Source of the DNA: Strobilurus pachycystidiatus
Taxonomy: Eukaryota; Basidiomycota; Agaricomycetes; Agaricales; Physalacriaceae
Direction of reading: 5' to 3'
NCBI GenBank assembly: GCA_019915135.1
Contig: JAHLMK010000001.1
Span: 744,001-808,000, forward strand
DNA length: 64,000 nucleotides
Positions 44,462 to 54,771 of the stretch are shown in pieces. Each line of letters starts with the position of its first letter. The stretch's first letter is position 1. Below the pieces are notes generated by a model. The model was not told the DNA's origin. It did no database searches and was given only the letters and a program-made list of their open reading frames with translations. The position numbers and the translations under genes were made by a program.

Positions 44462-45298
44462 GCCGACAATAGAGCTTTTTGTTTGTCAGTCAACGGCAGT
44501 AATGTGACGCAAACAATTGGACATTACCAGATGGGCATGGTGGCCATTAGAGAAGGGTTTGTAGGTAACCAGCCGAGTCAAGACGGGCGGAGGGAGCACG
44601 TATGAAAGACCATGGTCATTGTACCATCGCCAGCGAGGCTAATTTTACGCGCGGCTTGAGACTGAATTGCTCTGATTTCATGGAGCAGCCGCTCGAGAGT
44701 CCATTGCGGCCTGCGCGGGTTCGATGGCCCTCAGAGACGTCTGCCGAGATGGAGGGGAGCGCAAGCGACACTCTGGTGCGACGTTGACTACACTCAAGCT
44801 GAGTAGAACGATGAATCCCGGTCATGTAGTCTGTAGAGAGAACAGACCTTCGTACGGTGAGGCGCCTCTTTGCTGCCAGTGTTGGTAGACGTCGCCCTCT
44901 ATGAAGGTTGCTGTTGCTGTCGTATCTCTCGTGTTGTCTTCAGTTTTATTTTTGCAGCGTGAGACAGGGACGTATATACACACTCCCAGTGTCGTTCTAC
45001 GCGTGCGCTCGGAGGTGTCGAGCTACAACGGTGTCGTCGCGGGCTCGATGGCAGCCAAGTCAGGCAAGAGTCGAATCAGAGTCGAAGTCGAAAGTGTAGC
45101 CCTGAGCCAAGCGCGGGAGAGTTGCGGACCGGAGATGCCGGGCCTTTTCCTTGAACTCTAACCAGACTCTAACCACGCGCTTGAACGTCCACAAGTACAA
45201 GACTGCTTAGTTTCCTCCTCCGTCCAGAGTAAGCAGCTTGTTAACTCTTGCATTAGGAAACTTAGGTTTTTGTCATCAAATTAGTAGACCGTCGAAGT
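44462..45298. other. Intergenic, no supported gene
   Basis: Only short open frames. One at 44901-45161 begins with a hydrophobic stretch but has no family support (see rejected items). Confidence 0.35.
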
Positions 45299-46804
45299 AT
45301 GCCTGGCTTCGCTTTCAAAAAACGACGCGTCAAGTCGCGATCGTCGAAGACGGCGCCAACTGGCAAAGAGCCACACACACCCCCTCCTTGTCACACTGAG
45401 AAACACCAATCCCCTTCTCCCGCCAGCCAACTCCCCACCGAACTCCTCGAGATCATTTTTTCTTTTGCCTGTGATTCCTTCCAGCGAAAAGAATACAAAA
45501 CACCACTTTCTATCAGCCTGGTCTGCACAAGATGGCGCGCCATTTCCTTGTCTCATCCCGCACTATGGACACATATATATGTCGACCTCACGTCGCTCGT
45601 GATCTTCACCCATTTTGTTCATCGATCTGGGGAGGAAATCCCACTTTACCTCAAAATCGACATGCTCCACTCTCATAGCGCCGCTGAGGACCTAAAATAT
45701 AGGCGAAAGCGTGCGAAGTACTATGACCATCTCCAGGACATGGCGCTCTTATATCATACCGCCAACCGTTGGAAGGCAATCGAGTTCGCCAGCGGTCTTA
45801 GAGGTGACATCGAAAACTTAGAAGACTATGTGGACGAACTACCGGTTTTGGAATCGTTTGCTGTAGAGGTTCAGGATTCAATCAGTGAATCTTTCGTACT
45901 TCCCATCGCATTCCAGTCCGCCCCTCTCCTTTCTACTTTCACCATATTAGGCGATCGAGGTCTCGCATTCGAGGATTCATGGGTGGATATCAATTCGGAC
46001 GTCGGTGGATTGCCTTGGAAGCAGATTCGCCATCTATCCATTGACGAGGAGGAAGGGGGCTGGGTGGGACTTCTCAGCGCAGAATTTGACCTACCAACGA
46101 AAGACGGTACAGGTCAGAGGACGCTGACGGTGGGCGGCGAACGCTATGCAGTCCGCTACGACCTCAACATGTGTCTTGCAGTTTCAGTGACGACACTCAT
46201 CCTTCAGCCGGGTGGATGGTCAAAAGGACTCATCGACTTCCTGGACCATGTTGTAGTGTCCACGCTCACGGACTTTGAGCTCGTATGTCCTGACCCAGCA
46301 GTGACTGCTAGGGCTCTATGGGTTACAGACGATGACTGGGTTGATGCTCTGACTGCCGTTCCCGAATTCATTCAGGGCGCCGGATGCACGCTTAGGCGCT
46401 TCAGCTTCGTGATGAATGGGGCGTATCCCTTCGCTCACCCTTGCATGGCTACTCAGCCCCCGATGACCGAGACACTCCTGGAGGCTCTTCGCTCTATGCC
46501 AGATTTGGAGAGCCTTCGGATCGTCGAGCCTGTTTCGGGCCCCCGTCTCCTCACGGAAGACCTCTTGCGGTACCTAACGAGTCAGACTACGATGCCCGCT
46601 CTTCGATCCATGGAACTGGTATGGGGGAAAGAAGATCATCCAAACTTTGCCGTATTCAAGGCCATGATATCATCCAGAGTCAAACACTCTGGCCTAACCT
46701 CTCTTACAGTGGGATGTAGGAAGGGCGGAAATCTCCGGCTGAAGCTCTTGGATTACTTAGACCAGCTTCGCACTGTGGGTGGGATGGAGGTGAAGCTTTG
46801 GTAA
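45299..46804 (+). CDS. F-box protein (single exon, copy 1)
   Basis: A probable SCF ubiquitin-ligase adaptor, 501 residues, without introns. After a basic N-terminus (MPGFAFKKRRVKSRSSK) the F-box reads LPTELLEIIFSFACDSFQR, then TPLSISLVCTRWRAISLS and HPALWTHIYVDL, the pattern of the large Agaricomycete F-box family. The remainder is a leucine-rich helical region ending with SMELVWGKEDHPNFAVFKAM and VGCRKGGNLRLKLLDYL. The same ending motifs recur in the neighbour at 47040-48488, so the two are tandem paralogues in the same orientation. The target protein is unknown. Confidence 0.82.
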   Translation: MPGFAFKKRRVKSRSSKTAPTGKEPHTPPPCHTEKHQSPSPASQLPTELLEIIFSFACDSFQRKEYKTPLSISLVCTRWRAISLSHPALWTHIYVDLTSLVIFTHFVHRSGEEIPLYLKIDMLHSHSAAEDLKYRRKRAKYYDHLQDMALLYHTANRWKAIEFASGLRGDIENLEDYVDELPVLESFAVEVQDSISESFVLPIAFQSAPLLSTFTILGDRGLAFEDSWVDINSDVGGLPWKQIRHLSIDEEEGGWVGLLSAEFDLPTKDGTGQRTLTVGGERYAVRYDLNMCLAVSVTTLILQPGGWSKGLIDFLDHVVVSTLTDFELVCPDPAVTARALWVTDDDWVDALTAVPEFIQGAGCTLRRFSFVMNGAYPFAHPCMATQPPMTETLLEALRSMPDLESLRIVEPVSGPRLLTEDLLRYLTSQTTMPALRSMELVWGKEDHPNFAVFKAMISSRVKHSGLTSLTVGCRKGGNLRLKLLDYLDQLRTVGGMEVKLW

Positions 46805-47039
46805 ACCATCGACTTGATGTTTTATTACTCCTTCATTAATTATGATGTGGCCAAAGAGTGTATCTACGTCGGAAATAACGGACCGGACTCGACCATCGCC
46901 ACTTAAAACCACAAAATGGTCAATCGACCTTCCTTTGTCTCAACTTGCACCCAGCGTCAACATAGTACCAATTGCAGTGAGCTGCTTCTTGCCTCTTCTA
47001 TTGACGTTGTCGCTGATGCCCCGACGCGTATAGAACAGC

Positions 47040-48488
47040 ATGCATACCACGATCGACAGCGACTCGGAGTGCCACTCGTTGGTTACCATGGCTAGCATCC
47101 CTTCGTCCCCAATCGACAAAGTCGCGACAGAAATTATCCACTTGATTTTCCTGTCAGCCTGCGACTCCTTCGAACGCAAGGACTACAAAACACCACTTTC
47201 CATCAGCCTCGTATGCTCCAAGTGGCGCAGCATTGCCTTGTCTGTGCGAGAGCTGTGGGCGTGCATATTCGTCGACCAAAACTCCGGCGATGTATTCAGG
47301 CACTATATCCATCGCTCTGGTCAGGACGTTTCGCTTTCCGTCAAGATCGACATGCCACTTGAGCCATATCCGCTGAGAGAGGAATGCGATATTAGCACGC
47401 CAGACTTCATGACGCACGAAGGGCGCATGGCGCTAATGTCGTTCATCTTCCACACCGCTCAGCGATGGAAATCAGTCGAATTCCGCACCAGTATGAAGGA
47501 CATCTCATCCATGGCGGGTCACTTGAAAGACTTCGCACGTCTCGAGTCGCTAACCTTCGGACTGAAGACGAATTTGCGCTTGGATTTACTTCCCGAAGCC
47601 TTTAAATCTGCTCCCTTACTGTTGAGCATCGCCCTACTTGACCAGGTTGACAACTGCGGCTCGATGGTCTGGTTAGATCACAAAGCTAGACTGCCTTGGA
47701 AGCAGATTCGCCACCTAGCCACGGACCAAGAGGACGCCAGCCACTTGAAGTACCTCTCTCATAACTTCGCCTCTGAGGATCTCTGGAAGAGAAAGGAGAG
47801 GACGTTGACGATCGGAGGAGAGCATCGCGCAACCTGGTACTTCGGGCCAGATACAGCCGTTCAAATCCCAATCAACATCACAACGCTCGTTCTTCAACCA
47901 GGTGCATGGTCTTCTGGGCTCGTGCGCTTCATGGAGTGCGCCATCATACCCACCCTCAGGAGCCTCAAGCTTGTATCCCCCGACCCAGCCACCGCCGAGA
48001 GAGCATTGCTAGTCAGCACCACAGACTGGGTCGATGCGTTGACCGCCATCCCCACATTCATTCTCCACTCCGAATGCACGCTCGAAGAGTTCAGCTTCGT
48101 CATGAAGGGGAGTCACGATCCATGTCATCCCGCCATGGCTACACAGCCTTCAATGGCAGAGACGCTTTCCGAGGCTCTTCGCTATATGCAGTCTCTGGAA
48201 AGCCTCCAGATCATCGAAGCCGTCTCGGGGCCTCGTCTTCTCACAGAGGACGTGTTGCGCAGCCTTTCCGGACGGGCTTTACCCCATCTTCGATCTATGG
48301 AGCTTGTATGGGCGAAGGATGACCATCCGAATTTGGCTGTGCTGAAGGCCATGATAGCCACGAGAATCAAGGAGACCCGGCTTTCGTCCGTAACGATGGG
48401 CCGCAGAAAAGGTCAGAATCTCCAGCCGAAGGTTTTGGAGTATTTGCGGGATCTTCGCAAGAGAGGCATGGTCGTAAAGTTCTGGTAA
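47040..48488 (+). CDS. F-box protein (single exon, copy 2)
   Basis: The tandem paralogue of the preceding gene, 482 residues, also intronless. The F-box reads VATEIIHLIFLSACDSFER, then TPLSISLVCSKWRSIALS and ELWACIFVDQ. The C-terminal part shares GPRLLTEDVLRSL, HLRSMELVWAKDDHPNLAV and the final MGRRKGQNLQPKVLEYL with copy 1. The start ATG at 47040 gives a 16-residue extension before MASIPSSPIDK at 47088, which is an equally likely start. The gap to copy 1 is 235 bp. Confidence 0.82.
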   Translation: MHTTIDSDSECHSLVTMASIPSSPIDKVATEIIHLIFLSACDSFERKDYKTPLSISLVCSKWRSIALSVRELWACIFVDQNSGDVFRHYIHRSGQDVSLSVKIDMPLEPYPLREECDISTPDFMTHEGRMALMSFIFHTAQRWKSVEFRTSMKDISSMAGHLKDFARLESLTFGLKTNLRLDLLPEAFKSAPLLLSIALLDQVDNCGSMVWLDHKARLPWKQIRHLATDQEDASHLKYLSHNFASEDLWKRKERTLTIGGEHRATWYFGPDTAVQIPINITTLVLQPGAWSSGLVRFMECAIIPTLRSLKLVSPDPATAERALLVSTTDWVDALTAIPTFILHSECTLEEFSFVMKGSHDPCHPAMATQPSMAETLSEALRYMQSLESLQIIEAVSGPRLLTEDVLRSLSGRALPHLRSMELVWAKDDHPNLAVLKAMIATRIKETRLSSVTMGRRKGQNLQPKVLEYLRDLRKRGMVVKFW

Positions 48489-48663
48489 ATGTCACTTGAG
48501 TTTCTCCCGAACAAGTGGAGAGGGAACCACTAGACGTATGTAACAGTCAGTATATATAATGCGTTAGGCAAACCTGGGGACGTTGTTGAACTTGCACAAA
48601 GTTCTATGTTTGCTTCGAACTTCGATGAAGCAATATCATTGGTGGTTAACCCAAATACCAAAC

Positions 48664-51303
48664 CTATCCACTCGGGTCAAAAGAAGCGAACGCCTGCTTG
48701 AACGCCTGCGCATCCGCACGATCCTCCTCCTCCGATAGCGTACACTCCTTCCAATCATGTCGGTTCGGCGTACCCAACAGCGTCGCGACCACCTGTCTGC
48801 ACCACGCCCATCAAGTCAGTTTCCCATCTACGCCGCAAAGCTACAATATTGGACGCACCTTCCAAACTGGATACTGAACGGCACATGGTCCTTCAGTAAA
48901 TGCACCATCATGCCGCCATCGGGAAGGTCGACTCTGAAGTAGCTCCCGCGGCCATTCGAGCATGACTCCAGCGCCTCTTGGGGACGTTCGTCGAAGTCGA
49001 TCCCTAAGAGTGATCCCTCTTCTACGAAGGTTGACTCGACAGAGTCCTTGAGGTTGAGCGGTATGGGTACAGCCTGGACATGCGCATGTCCGCCCTTCTG
49101 CCTTAACCGCCCCACTTCAAAGAAGAGCGCCGCCATGTTGTGCTTCGCGAACATGGCTCGTAAGGAGGACTTAAACCTATCGTCGGTCTATCAATGGCTG
49201 TTTGACCAATATAAACGAACAACTAACCGCTCAATTTCGTCTATGATGGGCGGCGCAAGATCTGGCGCTATGGTGTTCAACGTGGGATAGTGCGCTATGG
49301 GCACAATGAGGACGTGTCCGCCACCAGGAACGTCGACATGGTCTGCGGCAGACTGAGTTGGAACGATTTGACCCTTGGGTAATGTGACATAGCACTCTGT
49401 TCCAATAGACACGACGAGATGTTTCCTGACCGTAGTGTCAGCATAAGAAATCATCCGAGTCCAGTATGGTTATACGCACGCCAGATTTGGACTAGACAAG
49501 CAGAACCAACATTCGTCCGCTACATGGACGCATCAATTTCACCGAGAGCAAATGGCCAAAGATCGACATACAGGTAATCTCCTTGGGAGGGCCTCGTCTC
49601 CCACCGCGCTGTCCCCCATGCCCATGTTGTGGTCTCGCATTCGCCACAGGGCAGTCATCAAGAAAATGATTCTCGCTACCGCAAGCCCGACAGACATATC
49701 CTTCACGTGGTTTCTTACCACCAGTATCGCCCACAGCATGCCTCGTCGGACAATCGCGAACTAGATGGCCAGGCTGTGAAGAATGAGACATGCTTGAAGT
49801 AAGGTTGTAAACCAACATACGTTGTTACAGATCTTGCAGACGTAGCCTTCTGGAGGCTTTGTGCGCTCAGGACATTGGTCGATAAAATGCTGTGGTGGAG
49901 TGAGTATCTCATGGGAAAAGTGATTGAAAACACCCACGTCTGTACCATCACATCTCTTGCACTTGTACCCTTCTGGAGGTTTATCACCGCGTTCTGCTTG
50001 AGAAAATGTCATGAGGTGTGAAATTCGGAAGAAGGGCTTCTGCACGAACCAACTCTAGGGCGCTTTGCTGGCCTCTGCACGTTTCCAAAGATGAAATTCT
50101 GACCAGAGTCATCCATGTCTGGAATGTCGCGTTTTCGTGGAACATGGACTGCCTCTGTAAAGGGGTTTTTGCTCGCATTGGCCGGCTTGATGGTAGCTAC
50201 CGCCGCAGGTCCACTGGGTGCGATTGAAAACGCGTAGAACCACTTCAAACATGCTGAGGACGTGCGTTGGAAATAAGATAGAGAGTACTGACGCGTTGCT
50301 TCTTCCCCTCGGGCGGTGGTCCACCAAAGGCGCCTAGGGCAACAAAGCGCGATACACGATCGCCCTCTTCTTTCCAGACGTAAGGCTCGCGCTCCCAGAA
50401 GACTGGTGTCTGGCCTGCACCAGTACTGAAGTGGTACCGAGGTTGCAGACGCCGTACAACATCATCCAAAGGTGGCGCGCATACCGCCGATATTTCTGTA
50501 GGGTCGAGAGGAAGTGGCACTGCTGATAGCAGAGGTACGGCCGCGGGCCAGACATTTGAGATGAGGATGTCGACGTGCTGGGAGGATGATGAGTCGGATT
50601 GGATCGCGGCGAGGGACTTGTAGTTCTGTTTCAAGTTGGAGGAGCCCAAAGTGTTCGAGAGGAGACGTTCCGTTGTCTGTGCGGCAAAGAAGGGAGAAGC
50701 AAAGCCCTGGGACAGATGAGTAGGACAAGAGAGAGAAGCAAGCTTAACGCACTGGAGCAGCTTCGGAAGTTGAGTATGTTTCCGGATCGTATATTCCACC
50801 GAGACAGGCTATACGAAGGCCATTGGGAGTTGTTATCAGACCGGATTTGCCTGTAATTTAGCATCAGCCACATAACTCCGCCTATGCAGCAGTTTCTCAC
50901 TCAACATGAACACATTTTTACACAATTCTCCGCCGGTTTTCGCAAATTTCTGGATGACAGAGTCCGGAAATGGGGTTCGTCCTTGCATGATGTAGCATTC
51001 CAAAGGCACTGAAGCGGCGTCAGTTCCGTGTGATTGTCGGGAACATTACGCGCACCTTCCAGCTCCCCGGCTAGCAGCATGTCAGTCTCATCTTGTTCGC
51101 CGTCGTCGCCTTTTGGAGGCCCAAAGAAATCCCCAACACAGATGACAAAATCGAATTTGCCGTGTTTCGCGTCGATGGCTTTGACTTTGGCAAACAGGTC
51201 GCGTATCGAGCCGAGCGCTGGGCCAACCGTCAGTCTAAGCGGGGATCAATTTGAGAATGGTTTTAGCAGATTGTCCGGCGCACATTTTGACTGGCGTCGT
51301 CAT
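48664..51303 (-). CDS. CWF19L1-type CwfJ protein with zinc knuckles
   Basis: A CwfJ-family protein of the CWF19L1/Drn1 group, linked in yeast to the lariat debranching enzyme and late spliceosome turnover; nuclear. The ATG at 51303 opens MTTPVKI, which splices to LTVGPALGSIRDLF. The N-terminal metallophosphatase-like domain shows FVICVGDFFGPPKG and VPLECYIMQGRTPFP. A middle segment (RFVALGAFGGPPPEGKK) leads to CCHC-type knuckles, the clearest being CRACGSENHFLDDC, with others split by introns. The CwfJ C-terminal domains follow (GGGHVLIVPIAHYPTLNTI, ALFFEVGRLRQKGGHAHVQA), then VPFSIQFGRQ joined to VVATLLGTPNRHDWKEC, and the stop at 48664-48666. The last intron must end at GTGCAG, not at the later ACAG, to keep frame. 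Many introns of about 50 nt. The ATG lies 376 bp from the divergent Gal80-like gene. Confidence 0.87.
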
Positions 51304-51629
51304 GGCCGTCGCTGTCGTGAATATCGCCTGTGATGGACGCGTGCAAGATGTGATGTCACAAATGTCACAAACCGCGCGCCATGTCTTCCTGGAACGGCCA
51401 TGTCCGGAGACTCGGCGCCAACAAGCGCGCTCCCAATTAGGATGGGCCTGTTCTCGACCGATCCCGTCAATCCTCTCTGTGCAGTTGCTCCTGTGATTTA
51501 TCCTTGCAATACTCATCAACCGACTGCCGCGGGATACTTCTGACTGCGTGGCACAATTAGCCATCAACTGAATGTCCCTCTCGCAACATTATCCGGCTGT
51601 TTCGGGAATACTGCTTCGTCAGCCTACTG

Positions 51630-51637
51630 CTATATAT
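51630..51637 (+). promoter_or_regulatory. TATA-like box of the Gal80-like gene
   Basis: CTATATAT lies about 45 bases upstream of the ATG at 51680 in the shared 376-bp promoter region with CWF19L1. It is a motif match only. Confidence 0.4.
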
Positions 51638-51679
51638 CTGCTTCTGTGAGCCTACTGGATACCCACTGTGTTCTCCAAC

Positions 51680-52899
51680 ATGTCTCCAATCAACATCGGC
51701 TTCATCGGTCTTTCAACCCAAGGATGGGCATCCGCAGCCCTCGCCCCGCCTCTTTTCAGTGAACCTCTCTCGTCGGAATACAAGCTCGTCGCTGTATCGA
51801 CGACTACCGCGCGCTCAGCAACCGCTTCTGCAGTCAAATACTCTGACTTAACCAAGGTCAGCGTCAAGGCGTATCACGGTTCTGCAGACCACATAGCCTC
51901 AGACAAAGATGTGGACCTGGTCGCCGTATCCGTTCGAGCTCCTGCTCAATTCGATGTCGCAATGAAAGTCATCGAAAAGGGAAAGGATTTGTATGTGGAA
52001 TGGCCGGTTGGGAAAAGTCTGAAGGAAACTGAGGCACTGGCCGAGGCTGCCAAGGTCAAAGGAATCAGGACCATGGTCGGTCTGCAAGGGCGGTCTAGTC
52101 CTTATGTCAACAAGGTCAGCTTCCTTGTGTCTAGAAGTATGAACTAGAGTAATGATAACCTCTACTTAGGTGAAATCTATCGTCGAATCCGGAGCAATCG
52201 GACGCGTTGTCTCTACGTCAATGGTAAGCCCAAATGATTACATTGCGTCGCTTCTCATGACTGACGGCTTAGATTGCTCGATATTCTCATCCAAACCCGA
52301 TTTATGGACCTAAAGTCTTGAAATCGTATCGTGAGACCGCCGCCATGGCCAACGGTATCACTCTGCTACATATCATAGCTGCTGGACACAGCCTCGACGC
52401 TATCATGTACTGCCTCGGCCCAATGACCACTGTATCTGCGACTACAGCCGTCTTTTACCCCACAGCAACCCTCGTAGATGACAATGGTGAACCAACCGGC
52501 GAAACGGTGTCTCAAGATGCTCCATCACAGGTGGCGTTCACAGGAACCCTTCAAGGCGGCGCTGTTCTCAGCGTGCATCTTCATGGCGGCCTATCCACTC
52601 CCGTCGGTGGGAAACACGGCACCCCGCCCCTCCTGTGGACGATCGAGGGTGAGAAGGGCAGCATCCGCGTTGTGTCGGATGTGCCGGATGGATATGCGAT
52701 ACAACTCTTGCCGAATACGATATATCTGAACGGCGAGGAGGTGGAGGTGGATGATGACGGCACGCCCTACACCGGGAAGGCATGGATGGCCTATGCTAAA
52801 GGAGAAGGATACCCTACTCTCGATGACGCGCTCAGAACGAAGCGTGTGACAGATGCTGTCGAGCGTAGTGCAAAAGAAGGGCGTAGGATAACGGTATAG
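51680..52899 (+). CDS. Gal80-like NAD(P)-binding oxidoreductase (Gfo/Idh/MocA fold)
   Basis: A Rossmann-fold protein of the Gfo/Idh/MocA superfamily, closest in its motifs to the Gal80 group. Its members are either sugar oxidoreductases or, as in yeast, regulators that sense NADP. Three exons: 51680-52114, 52170-52223 and 52273-52899, giving about 371 residues. The dinucleotide-binding start is INIGFIGLSTQGWASAAL; DVDLVAVSVRAP and LYVEWPVGKSLKETE follow, matching the EWP position where catalytic family members usually have EKP. The C-terminal domain is beta-rich (GTLQGGAVLSVHLHGG, LLWTIEGEKGSIRVVSD). No signal peptide. The ATG at 51680 is preferred over an in-frame GTG twelve bases earlier. 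Enzymatic or regulatory function cannot be decided from sequence. Confidence 0.83.
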
Positions 52900-52976
52900 G
52901 TGATATGGTATCTATATCCAGGCCAATCATGTAAAGAAAGAACTGGCTAGAATGAATGACTTCGCATTTTGGTAGT

Positions 52977-53693
52977 TTAAGAGGTTGGCAGGTTTGAGTA
53001 TAGCTGTATCCTCCAGGATCCACCGCACTCCTCTTGATACCCCCCAGAGCAGCGCATATTGCAATCCGCATCGGACGCTGCATCAGGCGGCACGCCTCCG
53101 GTATAACCAGTCCCACAGTGACATTCCGTTCCAAATTCGACGCCGGCATAGCGATACCCCAAGGTCATGCAATGGGTTGCACAGTTGTACGGCGTTGCCG
53201 TCGCAGGATCAACTGAGATGACATCGTCGGACAGGACGCGATCGGGTACGTCCACGGCACATGAAAACTCGGTATGCCAGTTGATAGGTATGACAGACGG
53301 TACGATGGGCGGAAGGTCCGTTTCGGGCCCGTCACAGTCGAGGCTGATGCCGACAATGTTGTCGGAACAGCAGGTAGCCGTCCAATTGACGAGCGCATTG
53401 CCACTGTAGGGTTTTTAGTACATATTAGTGTGAGGCAAGGGGGAGGTTAGGCCAGTTGAGGAGACTCACCATCCGGAAGCGTCGTCTGATAGTGATACGC
53501 CAAACTGCCCGGAGAGCGCGTCTGGAAGTTTATTCTCCCCGGTCAGAGAGTTCCAGAAATACGCGTTCGCTGAGAAGGGATTGATGTATTGAAGGCAGAC
53601 CGCATTCGGTCTGTCATCGGTGCAAGGCGGCGCGGACAAACAGCCTGGAAGAAGGGTGGCGATGCAAACGGGTACAATGTAGCGCGAGGCCAT
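52977..53693 (-). CDS. Secreted WSC-domain protein
   Basis: A small secreted carbohydrate-binding protein. Two exons join at a Cys codon (GATG|...|TGGC), giving about 220 residues. The signal peptide is MASRYIVPVCIATLLPGCLS. The first part has paired cysteines (LVNWTATCCSDNIVGISLDC) and no domain I can name. The C-terminal part is a WSC domain: YNCATHCMTLGYRYAGVEFG, then TECHCGTG, ASDADCNMRCSGGYQEECGG and SWRIQLYSN, with the expected cysteine spacing. WSC domains occur in fungal wall sensors and polysaccharide-binding enzymes; with no membrane segment or catalytic domain, this one is more likely a free wall-binding protein. It converges on the Gal80-like gene, 77 bp away. Confidence 0.83.
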
Positions 53694-54771
53694 TTTGAAT
53701 AAATGTGGGGGAAACAGCGTTGAGACTTTATACGCGTCGAGTCCGAGATCATCGTCAGGGGCGACGTGCATTCCAGCTTTCACGTGTACCTGACAGATGG
53801 ACGCGAGAGAATTGCCCAACCAGTACCTTGTGCTTCGTTTTATCCGTGGTCATTTATCTGAACGAGAAGGGGCGCCAGGTCGAGTTAGCGGATCTTTTGG
53901 GTAACGACACGCCGTGTAGGCCTATGTAAAAGACTCGTAAACGTTCGTGATTGGGATTCAAGCAAAGGTTCCCCACATTGACTAGTGGACATCATTTCTT
54001 CTGTCTCATCGCGATTCAATTCGTACCTGTCGGTAATATATCGCAGGAACTGGGACAGAGTACTGAGTGACATGTACTGACAGAGAACGGGAAAGAAGTT
54101 GATGAGGTCAAATCAGGGGCGTTTTGGCATCGGCCCGACCTGCTGCAAAATTAGAGTTGCCCTTGAACCACATCCACGACAGTTTTCGACAGCGGGCACC
54201 CTTCTCTGGTAATTTTGCTCAAAAAAAAAGTGTGTTCACCTGTATTGACATCATATCAGGCGTCTATGGCGAACCCAGCTTCGGTCGAACTCTGTCCAAA
54301 GTGTCGCTCTTCAATTGCATTGACGCCATACTCGTCGCCCTTTCCCAATGTGTCAGCCAAAGGCTTCGATACGCCCTCAAAATGTGACGCGCTCGTCATA
54401 GAGGCCAATTTAACCGGACCCCGCGCTAAACTCGGAGGATAGGGTGTGTGCGTCTTATTCGATCGTGGGGCTAGGTGTGACGAGGTCTTCGTTGTCAAGG
54501 AAGCCGCCGGTAAGAAGAGGAAGCATTGGGGTCGGCGGAGTCGGTGCGAACCGGCAACCGGGTATGAGAGCCGGTGATAACAACTTAAGTAGCGTAAGTA
54601 CTTAAACAGCCGGGCGCGCCGACCCGATTAGGCTGCGAGCGCCTTCCATCGTAGTTCAAGACACAGAGAGGGATGTCTGGCGGGTGGAGAGGCGTTTTGC
54701 GCCCTCTCTCTTGTACCATAACGTTCTCGTCTTATCTTAGTTCTTAGCTTTTTTTCTTTCACGTCCGTGGC
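53694..54771. other. Intergenic, about 1.1 kb
   Basis: No gene supported. It should hold the left end of any element carrying the following transposase-like gene, but I could not find terminal inverted repeats matching the right side. Confidence 0.3.

Noticed and set aside
44901..45161. Small open frame (86 codons) starting with a hydrophobic, signal-peptide-like stretch
   Set aside because: No conserved motif or useful cysteine pattern after the stretch, and no intron-joined extension; probably chance.
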